Positions 1 to 5,149 of a stretch of DNA of 5,917 bases are shown here, piece after piece. The notes under the pieces are model-generated. The model was given only the letters and a program-made list of their open reading frames with translations. It was not told the DNA's origin and did not search any database. The first letter of the stretch is position 1, and the number at the start of each line of letters is the position of its first letter. Origin of the DNA: an uncultured Lachnospiraceae bacterium (GTDB lineage: Bacteria > Bacillota_A > Clostridia > Lachnospirales > Lachnospiraceae). The stretch spans positions 9,829-15,745 of the forward strand of contig CAJUFW010000054.1 in NCBI GenBank assembly GCA_910585655.1, written 5' to 3'. Made by a program: the position numbers and the translations under genes.

Positions 1-2
1 GT

Positions 3-284
3 ATGGCTGTGAATTCGGATATAGTATGCCTGAATTATCAAGATTATCAGAAAGATATAAAGAAGATTATTTCTGGTGAATCCGGCAAACTTATAGTGAT
101 TGATAATACTGATATTTTATTGGATGATGAGACGAGAAAGTATATATCATTAGATGATAAGAATCAATATTTGCTCATAGGAAGAAATCCGAAAAATTTG
201 TTTACAACAAGTGATAATTTGTTTGAACTTGTGAGTGAGAAAATTGGCGAGCAGACGGAATTTAGACTGAAAAAATATTTGTAG
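3..284 (+). CDS. C-terminal part of an unrecognised AT-rich protein (partial)
   Basis: The reading frame is open from the left window edge to a TAG stop at 282-284. An ATG occurs at position 3, but upstream sequence is missing, so this is probably the C-terminal 93 residues of a longer protein. I do not recognise the family. Residues 30-42 read LIVIDNTDILLDD, a hydrophobic strand followed by an acidic DNTD. This resembles a Walker B strand of a P-loop ATPase, but no Walker A is visible, so that is only a suggestion. A second strand, YLLIGRNP, follows about 13 residues later and fits an alpha/beta fold. There is no signal peptide or membrane segment. Base composition is about 31% GC by hand count, clearly lower than the genes to the right, which hints at a separate origin. 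It is followed by the hairpin at 351-390. The reality of the coding frame is moderately sure; the function is unknown. Confidence 0.6.
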   Translation: MAVNSDIVCLNYQDYQKDIKKIISGESGKLIVIDNTDILLDDETRKYISLDDKNQYLLIGRNPKNLFTTSDNLFELVSEKIGEQTEFRLKKYL

Positions 285-350
285 AGGTAAGGAGCAGTCT
301 GTTTATTATTGCTGGCAGGACTAACATCCCTGAGATTGAATAGCAAAATA

Positions 351-390
351 AAAGACAGCGTAAAAACAGAAATGCTTTTACGCTGTCTTT
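351..390. terminator. Probable bidirectional intrinsic terminator
   Basis: A perfect 15-bp inverted repeat (AAAGACAGCGTAAAA at 351-365 and its complement at 376-390) flanks a 10-nt loop. Read on the minus strand, the hairpin begins 3 nt after the TAA stop of the 152-residue gene and is followed by a U-rich run (TTTTATTTT within 342-354), a good rho-independent terminator. On the plus strand the run after the stem (TTTCGTTTATT) is weaker, but it could also stop transcription from the gene ending at 284. The outer bases of the stem are A-T pairs, so the A and T tracts are part of the structure. Confidence 0.85.
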
Positions 391-393
391 CGT

Positions 394-852
394 TTATTCT
401 TTGGTCTTTGCAAACGTTCCTTTAATTTTCTGGGCAAAGCTTTTTTTCACAGGCTTTTGCTCAAGGTTGTTGCGGATGCCCTTAACGCCGCTGATGTAAA
501 TACCGGAAAGGACGACTTTGATTTCCTTTTTGACCGGAATCAGCTCAAATACCTGCGGATCGCACATCAGCGTCATAATCCGCGGTCCTATTTTGGCTTT
601 GACGACAGGCACTTTAGAACGTCTTAGGTATTTCGGTGTTTGATCTATGACCATCTGCGGCAGTCCTGCTTCTGTCAGCTTCATCTTTTTCTTGTCAATG
701 ACCAGGATTGAGGTAGTCTGGGCGGCGGCTTTCATCTGCGCCTCGGATTCCTCCTGTCTGCGCTGCAGCTTTGTTCCAAAACGGTACAGGAAAAACAGAG
801 CGACCAAAAGAACAACAATGACTACCAGCAGTACAATCAACCACGGCTTCAT
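394..852 (-). CDS. Membrane-anchored conserved-type hypothetical protein (152 aa)
   Basis: No function is recognised. The N-terminus has one strongly hydrophobic segment (about residues 4-23, rich in Leu and Val) with only one Lys before it. A charged, helix-prone stretch follows (RFGTKLQRRQEESEAQMKAAA, about 24-44) that may form a short coiled coil. A mixed alpha/beta region (about 46-125) comes next and contains PKYLRRSKVPVVKAKIGPR, VFELIPVKKEIKVVLSG and IYISGVKG. The last 20 residues are Lys-rich. Basic residues dominate after the membrane segment, so by the positive-inside rule the bulk may be cytoplasmic (inference). The start is supported by AGAAGGGG at 861-868, 8 nt upstream of ATG. 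An 85-bp gap with a putative extended -10 promoter separates it from plsC, so it may be a separate transcription unit ending at the hairpin 351-390. The length and clean frame support a real gene. Confidence 0.85.
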   Translation of the reverse strand: MKPWLIVLLVVIVVLLVALFFLYRFGTKLQRRQEESEAQMKAAAQTTSILVIDKKKMKLTEAGLPQMVIDQTPKYLRRSKVPVVKAKIGPRIMTLMCDPQVFELIPVKKEIKVVLSGIYISGVKGIRNNLEQKPVKKSFAQKIKGTFAKTKE

Positions 853-887
853 CTAGTTACCCCCTTCTAAAAAAATTCAACAGTCAT

Positions 888-896
888 AGTGTATCA
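888..896 (-). promoter_or_regulatory. Putative extended -10 promoter for the 152-aa gene
   Basis: On the minus strand this reads TGATACACT, a TGn element joined to TACACT (4 of 6 matches to TATAAT). It lies 19 nt before the Shine-Dalgarno sequence and 35 nt before the ATG. The expected -35 region is only a T-rich run (TTTTCT), so the call depends on the extended -10 element. Confidence 0.4.
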
Positions 897-937
897 TGAA
901 ACTACAAAAAAGAAAAGAAAAAAATGCAGCGGCAAAA

Positions 938-1660
938 TCAATCGTTTTTTTCTAACATAAGCTGTACCTGGTCTTTTACGGTATTAAGCAGCATTTTTTT
1001 TCCGGCGGAGTCAAGCGAGGTGACAAAAATCGGTTCACCGTATTCAATCGTTATATGTGTTCTACGGATAAACGGAATATGCTGCTCAAATATTTCATCT
1101 GCATGACTGATGGCAACCGGGACGATCGGACAGCCGCTTTTTTCTGCCATTTTCAAGCTGCCTGGCTTAAAAGGAAGCAGCTCCTTTTCCTGATTTCTGG
1201 TACCTTCCGGGGCAATGAACATGGAGGTTCCGCCCTTGATTTGCTCAATTCCAGCCAGGATGGTTTTCAATCCCTCTCTGGCGTCTTCCCGATTTAAAAA
1301 CAGGCATTTAAGATTGTTCATCCATTGTGTAAGAAGAGGAATCCGGGAAACCTCTTTTTTGGAGATAAAGCCCACCAACTGGGGAATTGTCGTATAAGCA
1401 AGCAATATGTCAAAATAGCTGCGGTGGTTTGCTACATATAAAACGGACTGATCCTTGGGAATCCGTTCTAAGCCAATCACCTTTTTCCGGGTTCCGCATA
1501 AAAACAAAATAATATGAAAGGCTCCCACAACAATTTTCTGGGAACTGGACTGCTTAAAACGAGGATAACGCTTGCCTATCAAATATTCGACAGGCAGGGC
1601 AATCAGGCTGAACAGGGCAAAAAAGAATAAAAATATAACAACCAAGATAAAGCGAATCAT
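938..1660 (-). CDS. plsC: 1-acyl-sn-glycerol-3-phosphate acyltransferase (PlsC/AGPAT family)
   Basis: The protein transfers an acyl group to lysophosphatidic acid to give phosphatidic acid, the precursor of membrane phospholipids, and acts at the inner face of the membrane. The 240-residue length is usual for the family. Visible signatures are the catalytic NHRSYFD (H79 to D84, the HX4D motif), FLNRED at 121-126 (motif II), PEGTR at 151-155 (motif III, phosphate binding) and VPVAI at 180-184 (motif IV). A long hydrophobic N-terminal segment (about 4-27) and a second at about 43-55 provide membrane attachment. An in-frame ATG at 1684 would overlap the upstream stop and place GGAGG inside the coding region. 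The ATG at 1660, 10 nt after GGAGG (1671-1675), is therefore preferred. The stop of the M15 gene lies 17 nt upstream, so the two are probably cotranscribed. The family is secure; the exact acyl acceptor is inferred, since many Clostridia carry several paralogs. Confidence 0.93.
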   Translation of the reverse strand: MIRFILVVIFLFFFALFSLIALPVEYLIGKRYPRFKQSSSQKIVVGAFHIILFLCGTRKKVIGLERIPKDQSVLYVANHRSYFDILLAYTTIPQLVGFISKKEVSRIPLLTQWMNNLKCLFLNREDAREGLKTILAGIEQIKGGTSMFIAPEGTRNQEKELLPFKPGSLKMAEKSGCPIVPVAISHADEIFEQHIPFIRRTHITIEYGEPIFVTSLDSAGKKMLLNTVKDQVQLMLEKND

Positions 1661-1670
1661 AATTTCATGA

Positions 1671-1675
1671 CCTCC
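1671..1675 (-). promoter_or_regulatory. Ribosome binding site that sets the plsC start
   Basis: GGAGG on the minus strand, 10 nt before the ATG at 1660. It falls inside codons 4-5 of the longer alternative frame that starts at 1684, which argues against that start. The ATG at 1668 between the two runs into a TGA after two further codons. Confidence 0.8.
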
Positions 1676-1677
1676 GT

Positions 1678-3285
1678 TTAACAAAATATCCAGGTTTTGC
1701 TATCTACTGCTGCTCCGTCTTCGGTTCCGTCTATCGTTGTATCGGTTTCTGTATCCGTGCTGCTTGCTCCGCCGGAAGCGTCTAAGGAATGAACTCCTGC
1801 ACCTTCTGAGGTGCTTTCGTCAGAGGTCGCCCCCTCCGGAACCGTGTTGCCCGGTTGGTTTTCCTCTGACGTCGCGTCATCCGACGTTGTGCCGTCTGGT
1901 TGGTTTTCCTCAGATACCGTGCCGTCCGATGTCGTGTCATCTGGCTTGTTTTCTTCGGATGATGTATTGTCTGAAGTGGTATCGTCAGGCTGGTTTTCCC
2001 CCGATGATGTGTCATCTGTAGTTGTGTCGTCTGGCTTGTTTCCTTCAGAGGATGTATCATCTGAAGTCGTGTCGTCCGGGTTGTCCCCTTCGGAGGATGT
2101 ATCGTCTGAAGTCGTGTCGTCCGGGTTGTCCCCTTCGGAGGATGTATCGTCTGAAGTCGTGTCGTCTGGCTTTGTTCCGGTTTCGTTTTCCTCTTGATCT
2201 GTTTTATCAGAGGCGTCTTCTTTGGAGGCGTCTTCTTTGGAATCGTCTTCCTCAGAATTGCTTTCCCCGGAGCCGGTTTCGTCAGTATCTTCCGAGTCGG
2301 TTTCCGCTGGATCTTCTTCGTCTGGTTCGGTTTCTACCGGTGTGTTTCCTCCTGTCTGGCTGCTTCCCTGATTGGTGTTTCCAGAGTTGGTAGTGTCGGA
2401 AGGAGACTGCCATGGGTAGGAAAGAACGTCGTCCGGGAGGGTGTTTCCAGGATTCCGCCGGACAGCATCAAAGTCAAAGCTCCATTCATAATCCTGTGCA
2501 GAAATACCATAATATTCATCCAGCGTTAAGTTGTGTTCATAAAGATAAGATGCCATCTCGACACCGACATAGCGCAGGTGCCATGGTTCATAAGCATAGC
2601 CGGTAATCTCTTCCTTATCCTCTGGATATCGGATGATAAACCCAAAGAGGTGGGAATGTTCGGCAAGCCATTGCCCTTCCGGAAGATCGGCTAGGGAATA
2701 GGTCAAATCCAGGTTGTTAGAGATGCTTGAAACGTCCATCGTCAAACCGGTTTGATGCTCACTGTGTCCGGGAGGAGCCGAATAAAGGTTGGCATAATCC
2801 TGTCCGCTTTTGTTGACGTTGTAAAGATAAATCGTTTTTTGACGATCATAGGAGCGGTAGCCAGAGATAGCAGTCAGCCGAATCCCCTCTTTGGAAGCAG
2901 CGTCAAACAAATCTTCTAAGGCAGCCGCAGCATCAGAGCGCATCAGCCGCTTATCCGCGATATAAGGAAACGAAAATTCTACGTCAGGCGCCACTAAATC
3001 TTCCGGGACGTAATCAGCCGGAAGCGTGTACAGATGGTTGACTAAAACAGTGGTGCTGGCTGGATCCGTATCTACCGGAGGAAACTCTTCTTTTTCAGAA
3101 GAAGCCGAAACAGCAGGAGAGCCGTTTGGAGGGACGTCCTCCTGGTTAGAAGAGTCCTCTGTATAATAATATTCATACGCATAGGAAGTATTAGCCGGGG
3201 CAGAAACCGGCAGAGAAAAATATATCAGGGAACCAATGACTGTGATAGCCAGAGCAGATCCCAATCCAATCCAAATTCTTTTCAA
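1678..3285 (-). CDS. M15 family D-alanyl-D-alanine carboxypeptidase (VanY/DacB-like) with acidic repeat tail
   Basis: The enzyme is predicted to be a zinc D,D-carboxypeptidase that removes the terminal D-Ala from peptidoglycan stem peptides outside the membrane. Numbering is from the TTG at 3285 (535 residues). Residues 5-24 form a signal peptide or membrane anchor, possibly cleaved near PVSA (26-29). Residues 30-90 are a low-complexity linker. The M15/VanY catalytic domain spans about 92-260. Its SGYRS motif (R144) binds substrate, SEHQTGLTMD supplies zinc ligands H177 and D184, and EPWH supplies the catalytic base E233 and ligand H236. All key residues are present. Residues 295-535 are a Ser/Thr/Asp/Glu-rich tail, including eight 15-residue repeats at 372-491. 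No LPXTG motif or second membrane helix is present, so attachment would be by the N-terminus. The ATGs further upstream (3402 and 3294) are disfavoured: 3402 lies upstream of the predicted transcription start, and 3294 sits within the Shine-Dalgarno sequence. plsC follows 17 nt downstream. A vancomycin-resistance role is not indicated, as no vanH, vanA or vanX neighbours are seen. Confidence 0.92.
   Translation of the reverse strand: MKRIWIGLGSALAITVIGSLIYFSLPVSAPANTSYAYEYYYTEDSSNQEDVPPNGSPAVSASSEKEEFPPVDTDPASTTVLVNHLYTLPADYVPEDLVAPDVEFSFPYIADKRLMRSDAAAALEDLFDAASKEGIRLTAISGYRSYDRQKTIYLYNVNKSGQDYANLYSAPPGHSEHQTGLTMDVSSISNNLDLTYSLADLPEGQWLAEHSHLFGFIIRYPEDKEEITGYAYEPWHLRYVGVEMASYLYEHNLTLDEYYGISAQDYEWSFDFDAVRRNPGNTLPDDVLSYPWQSPSDTTNSGNTNQGSSQTGGNTPVETEPDEEDPAETDSEDTDETGSGESNSEEDDSKEDASKEDASDKTDQEENETGTKPDDTTSDDTSSEGDNPDDTTSDDTSSEGDNPDDTTSDDTSSEGNKPDDTTTDDTSSGENQPDDTTSDNTSSEENKPDDTTSDGTVSEENQPDGTTSDDATSEENQPGNTVPEGATSDESTSEGAGVHSLDASGGASSTDTETDTTIDGTEDGAAVDSKTWIFC
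1813..2172 (-). repeat. Eight-unit in-frame 45-bp tandem repeat coding a 15-aa acidic motif
   Basis: Within the M15 gene, eight consecutive 15-residue units follow the pattern (K/N/Q)PDDTTSDDTSSE(G/E)(D/N), at residues 372-491. The first three units are nearly identical. At DNA level, the 45-bp blocks starting at 2048 and 2093 differ at one base, an A/G change. Units become progressively less alike toward the C-terminus; the last reads QPGNTVPEGATSDES. Gain or loss of a unit keeps frame, so copy number should alter tail length without breaking the protein. Confidence 0.95.
2210..2239 (-). repeat. Two perfect 15-bp direct repeats coding (A)SKED units
   Basis: GAGGCGTCTTCTTTG (plus strand) occurs at 2210-2224 and again, identically, at 2225-2239. 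On the coding strand it gives the SKEDASKEDAS stretch in the acidic linker, just before the 45-bp array. A third, degenerate copy (GAATCGTCTTCC) follows on the plus strand at 2240. Confidence 0.85.
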
Positions 3286-3291
3286 TGAATT

Positions 3292-3299
3292 CATCCTTT
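3292..3299 (-). promoter_or_regulatory. Ribosome binding site that sets a TTG start for the M15 gene
   Basis: The minus strand reads AAAGGATG, then AATTCA, then TTG. AAAGGATG is close to AAAGGAGG and sits 6 nt before TTG at 3285. The ATG inside it (3294-3292) is in the same frame, but nothing resembling a ribosome binding site lies at a proper distance before it. From the TTG, the protein begins with KRIW followed directly by the hydrophobic segment, as expected of an exported protein. Confidence 0.65.
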
Positions 3300-3344
3300 C
3301 AGGCAATATAGTGATTAACATACTGTGTATCTGGTGGTAAGAGG

Positions 3345-3380
3345 GGACAGCAAATGGCGTCTTTTTGTCGTTTGCTATCC
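3345..3380 (-). other. Inverted repeat in the leader of the M15 gene
   Basis: The arms at 3371-3380 and 3345-3354 can pair over 10 bp with one G-U (GGATAGCAAA with TTTGCTGTCC on the transcript) around a 16-nt loop. It begins about 6 nt after the predicted transcription start, within a leader of about 100 nt. It could be an operator or an RNA hairpin that protects the 5' end. No T-run follows, so it is not a terminator. Confidence 0.6.
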
Positions 3381-3392
3381 ACAACTCCCTAT

Positions 3393-3421
3393 AGTATAAC
3401 ACATTTTTTCAGAAATGCCAG
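3393..3421 (-). promoter_or_regulatory. Sigma-A-type promoter for the M15-plsC operon
   Basis: On the minus strand, CTGGCA (3421-3416, 4 of 6 matches to TTGACA) and TATACT (3398-3393, 5 of 6 matches to TATAAT) are separated by exactly 17 bp. The start point is predicted near 3386. It lies in the 153-nt gap after pncB, its -35 element 18 nt beyond the pncB stop. Confidence 0.7.
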
Positions 3422-3438
3422 AGGATATCTGCGGAAAA

Positions 3439-4887
3439 TCAGAATTTTTTGTCGCTATAATCGTCTAAAAGTGTCTGTTTAAGGTTCCAAAGCCGTTTGG
3501 ACAGGTCAATATAGACGCGGTGCGGGTTGACAAGACGCCTGGATTCATCCCAAAGAGTATCAATATCCTGTGCGCAGTAAGCGCGGATATCCATAACAGA
3601 AGGAGAGGTATAGACGCATTTTCCACCTTCAAATACCGGAACCAGCAATTCTTTCATCGTATATTCACCAGGATGAAGTAACGTTTTTTTCCAGGTTTCA
3701 ACCGGATCAAAGAGCAGCAGAGGCTGTTTCGGATCGATTTCTTCTTCTGTCAGGGCAATCAAATCCGCTTTTAGTTTGCCCTCCGTGTCGTAAATCCGGT
3801 AAATGGTTTTATTGCCTGGGTTCGTCACTTTCCAGGAATTTTCAGACAGCTTGATCTTTGGCTCAAATACGCCGTCCCTTTCAATGGCTGCCAGCTTATA
3901 TACACCGCCAAAGGCAGGGCAATCCTTGGAGGTAATCAGGTTGGTGCCTACCCCCCAGGAGTCAACGGCAGCATGCTGGGATTTCAGAGAGGAGATCAGG
4001 TATTCGTCCAAGTCGCTGGAAGCACAGATCGAAGCGTCGGTAAAACCAGCCGCATCCAGAAGCTTTCTGGCTTTTTTGGAAAGATATGCCAGGTCGCCGG
4101 AGTCCAGACGGATACCATATTTTACAGGCATATTGCCAGAATCCCGCAGTTCGGTAAAGACCTTAATGGCATTCGGGACGCCGGAACGAAGCGTATCATA
4201 AGTATCTACCAAAAGGGTAGCGTTATCCGGATACATCCGGGCATACGTACGGAAAGCGGTCAGCTCATCCGGAAAGCTCATAATCCAGCTATGGGCATGA
4301 GTACCGAGCGCCGGAACACCAAAGCGTTTGGCGCAAAGAACGTTGCTCGTACCGGCGCAGCCGCCGATAACCGCCGCTCTGGCTCCTAAGGTGCCGGCAT
4401 CCGGTCCCTGGGCGCGGCGCAGACCGAATTCCATCACCGGATCACCCTGCGCCGCATAGCAGACACGGGCAGCCTTGGTAGCAATGAGACTTTGATGGTT
4501 GATAATATTTAAAAGCGCGGTTTCAATGAGCTGCGCTTCCATAATCGGAGCTACTACTTTTACCAACGGTTCCATCGGGAAGACGACAGTGCCTTCCGGA
4601 ACGGCATAAATGTCCCCGGTAAAATGGAAGCCAGCCAGATATTCCAGAAAATCTTCATCAAAAATAGAAAGGTTACGCAGATATTCAATATCTTCATAGC
4701 TGAAATTCAGGTTTTTAATATAGTCGATGATCTGCTCTAAACCAGCGCAGACAGCAAACCCGTTCCCGGACGGATTGACACGATAGAACGCGTCAAACAC
4801 TACTTTGGGATTGGTCTTATTTTTAAAATAGCCCTGCATCATCGTAAGCTCGTAAAAATCGGTCAATAACGTCAGGTTTTCATTCAT
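3439..4887 (-). CDS. pncB: Nicotinate phosphoribosyltransferase
   Basis: It converts nicotinate and PRPP to nicotinate mononucleotide with ATP hydrolysis, the entry step of the Preiss-Handler NAD salvage route, in the cytoplasm. The length of 482 residues suits the longer bacterial NAPRTase type. Signatures run LLTDFYELTMMQGY (7-20) and FDAFYR (31-36). Next come FGLRRAQGPDAG (154-165) and GTHAHSW (195-201), in which H199 matches the autophosphorylated histidine of the family. LDSGDL (261-266) and GVGTNL (312-317), in the phosphate and PRPP-binding barrel, complete the set. AAAGGAG at 4899-4905 lies 11 nt before the ATG. A strong promoter precedes it at 4965-4993. No clear terminator follows: only a 4-bp CAGA/TCTG hairpin is seen at about 3422-3434, so some readthrough into the M15 gene is likely. 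Nothing is missing or truncated. Confidence 0.97.
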   Translation of the reverse strand: MNENLTLLTDFYELTMMQGYFKNKTNPKVVFDAFYRVNPSGNGFAVCAGLEQIIDYIKNLNFSYEDIEYLRNLSIFDEDFLEYLAGFHFTGDIYAVPEGTVVFPMEPLVKVVAPIMEAQLIETALLNIINHQSLIATKAARVCYAAQGDPVMEFGLRRAQGPDAGTLGARAAVIGGCAGTSNVLCAKRFGVPALGTHAHSWIMSFPDELTAFRTYARMYPDNATLLVDTYDTLRSGVPNAIKVFTELRDSGNMPVKYGIRLDSGDLAYLSKKARKLLDAAGFTDASICASSDLDEYLISSLKSQHAAVDSWGVGTNLITSKDCPAFGGVYKLAAIERDGVFEPKIKLSENSWKVTNPGNKTIYRIYDTEGKLKADLIALTEEEIDPKQPLLLFDPVETWKKTLLHPGEYTMKELLVPVFEGGKCVYTSPSVMDIRAYCAQDIDTLWDESRRLVNPHRVYIDLSKRLWNLKQTLLDDYSDKKF

Positions 4888-4923
4888 AATTCGTCAAACT
4901 CCTTTATTTTATTGTTTTGAAAA

Positions 4924-4957
4924 AAGACAGTCTGTTGAAAGCTGACAAGACAGCTTT
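4924..4957 (-). promoter_or_regulatory. Leader hairpin and direct repeats upstream of pncB, possible operator
   Basis: A perfect 7-bp inverted repeat (AAAGCTG at 4938-4944 and CAGCTTT at 4951-4957, 6-nt loop) starts at the predicted transcription start. AAGACAG occurs twice on the plus strand, at 4924-4930 and 4947-4953, the second overlapping the hairpin. Binding here would block initiation or early elongation. In Firmicutes, NiaR is a known nicotinate-responsive repressor of NAD genes and is a possible ligand. I cannot match its consensus from memory, so the regulator is unassigned. Confidence 0.4.
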
Positions 4958-4964
4958 TTGGCAT

Positions 4965-4993
4965 ATCATAGCACAGAACGAAACAGAGTGCAA
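4965..4993 (-). promoter_or_regulatory. Sigma-A-type promoter for pncB
   Basis: On the minus strand, TTGCAC (4993-4988) and TATGAT (4970-4965) are separated by 17 bp. A TGC directly before the -10 adds an extended -10 element. The predicted start is near 4958, giving a leader of about 70 nt. It is the best promoter match in the window. Confidence 0.8.
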
Positions 4994-5035
4994 GAAAAAA
5001 CGAAAACCACAAACGATAGAAACGGGAGGTTCGGC

Positions 5036-5064
5036 TTGCATAATGGTCAGGCTTGGACTATACT
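5036..5064 (+). promoter_or_regulatory. Putative promoter for the amidohydrolase gene
   Basis: TTGCAT (5036-5041) and TATACT (5059-5064) are separated by 17 bp. The -10 has 5 of 6 matches; the -35 keeps only the TTG core. The start is predicted near 5071, leaving a leader of about 80 nt. It faces away from the pncB promoter, with 42 bp between the two -35 elements. Confidence 0.6.
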
Positions 5065-5078
5065 TAGTTTATAAGAAG

Positions 5079-5113
5079 CGACAAATCGATTTGCCGTTTC
5101 CTATAGGAAAGGC
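5079..5113 (+). other. Two overlapping palindromes in the amidohydrolase leader
   Basis: CAAATCGATTTG (5082-5093) is a perfect 12-bp palindrome that can extend past one mismatch to 5079-5096. TTTCCTATAGGAAA (5097-5110) is a perfect 14-bp palindrome. Its stem extends through GCC (5093-5095) and GGC (5111-5113) with a bulged G. The two share 5093-5096, so as RNA hairpins they would be mutually exclusive in their full forms; as DNA they could be two adjacent operators. They lie just downstream of the predicted start, before the AGGAGG. No T-run follows, so neither is a terminator. Confidence 0.6.
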
Positions 5114-5136
5114 GTAACAGCAATGAAACGAACGTT

Positions 5137-5142
5137 AGGAGG
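5137..5142 (+). promoter_or_regulatory. Ribosome binding site that sets the amidohydrolase start
   Basis: AGGAGG lies 7 nt before the ATG at 5150. An in-frame ATG at 5123 would add nine residues and place this site inside the coding region. It has only a weak AAAGG before it, so 5150 is preferred. Confidence 0.85.
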
Positions 5143-5149
5143 AAAAGAA

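Noticed and set aside
285..350. GGAG near 290 followed by an open stretch continuing through the hairpin
   Set aside because: No ATG at a proper distance, and the frame would translate the terminator hairpin and antisense of the 152-aa gene. Nothing supports a gene here.
901..937. Possible terminator after plsC (small TGC/GCA hairpin followed by a T-run on the minus strand)
   Set aside because: The stem is only 3 bp unless distant A and T tracts pair, so it is too weak to call; the T-run alone does not make a terminator.
1813..2172. Regularly spaced repeats resembling a CRISPR array
   Set aside because: The units are contiguous with no unique spacers, the 45-bp period is a multiple of three, and they encode a consistent peptide inside a larger gene.
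1811..2197. A 128-codon plus-strand open frame (repeats of the type SSDVVSSGWFSSD) opposite the M15 tail
   Set aside because: It is the antisense reading of the 45-bp repeats, which lack stops in several frames because one 45-bp unit is repeated. It has no ribosome binding site, and the minus-strand frame has intact catalytic motifs.
2022..2393. Plus-strand open frame rich in Arg, Cys and Leu across the repeat region
   Set aside because: Another out-of-frame reading of the same low-complexity tail, with biased composition and no initiation signals.
1678..3285. Vancomycin-resistance vanY
   Set aside because: The catalytic domain is VanY-like, but there is no vanRS, vanH, ligase or vanX nearby. 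M15 carboxypeptidases of this kind are common housekeeping genes in Clostridia.
3803..4389. Two overlapping plus-strand open frames opposite pncB
   Set aside because: Shadows of the well-conserved minus-strand pncB frame, with no start signals.
4917..5117. A 66-codon plus-strand frame in the divergent intergenic region
   Set aside because: It lacks a ribosome binding site, runs through both promoters and the palindromes, and its product is unremarkable. The region is better explained as regulatory.
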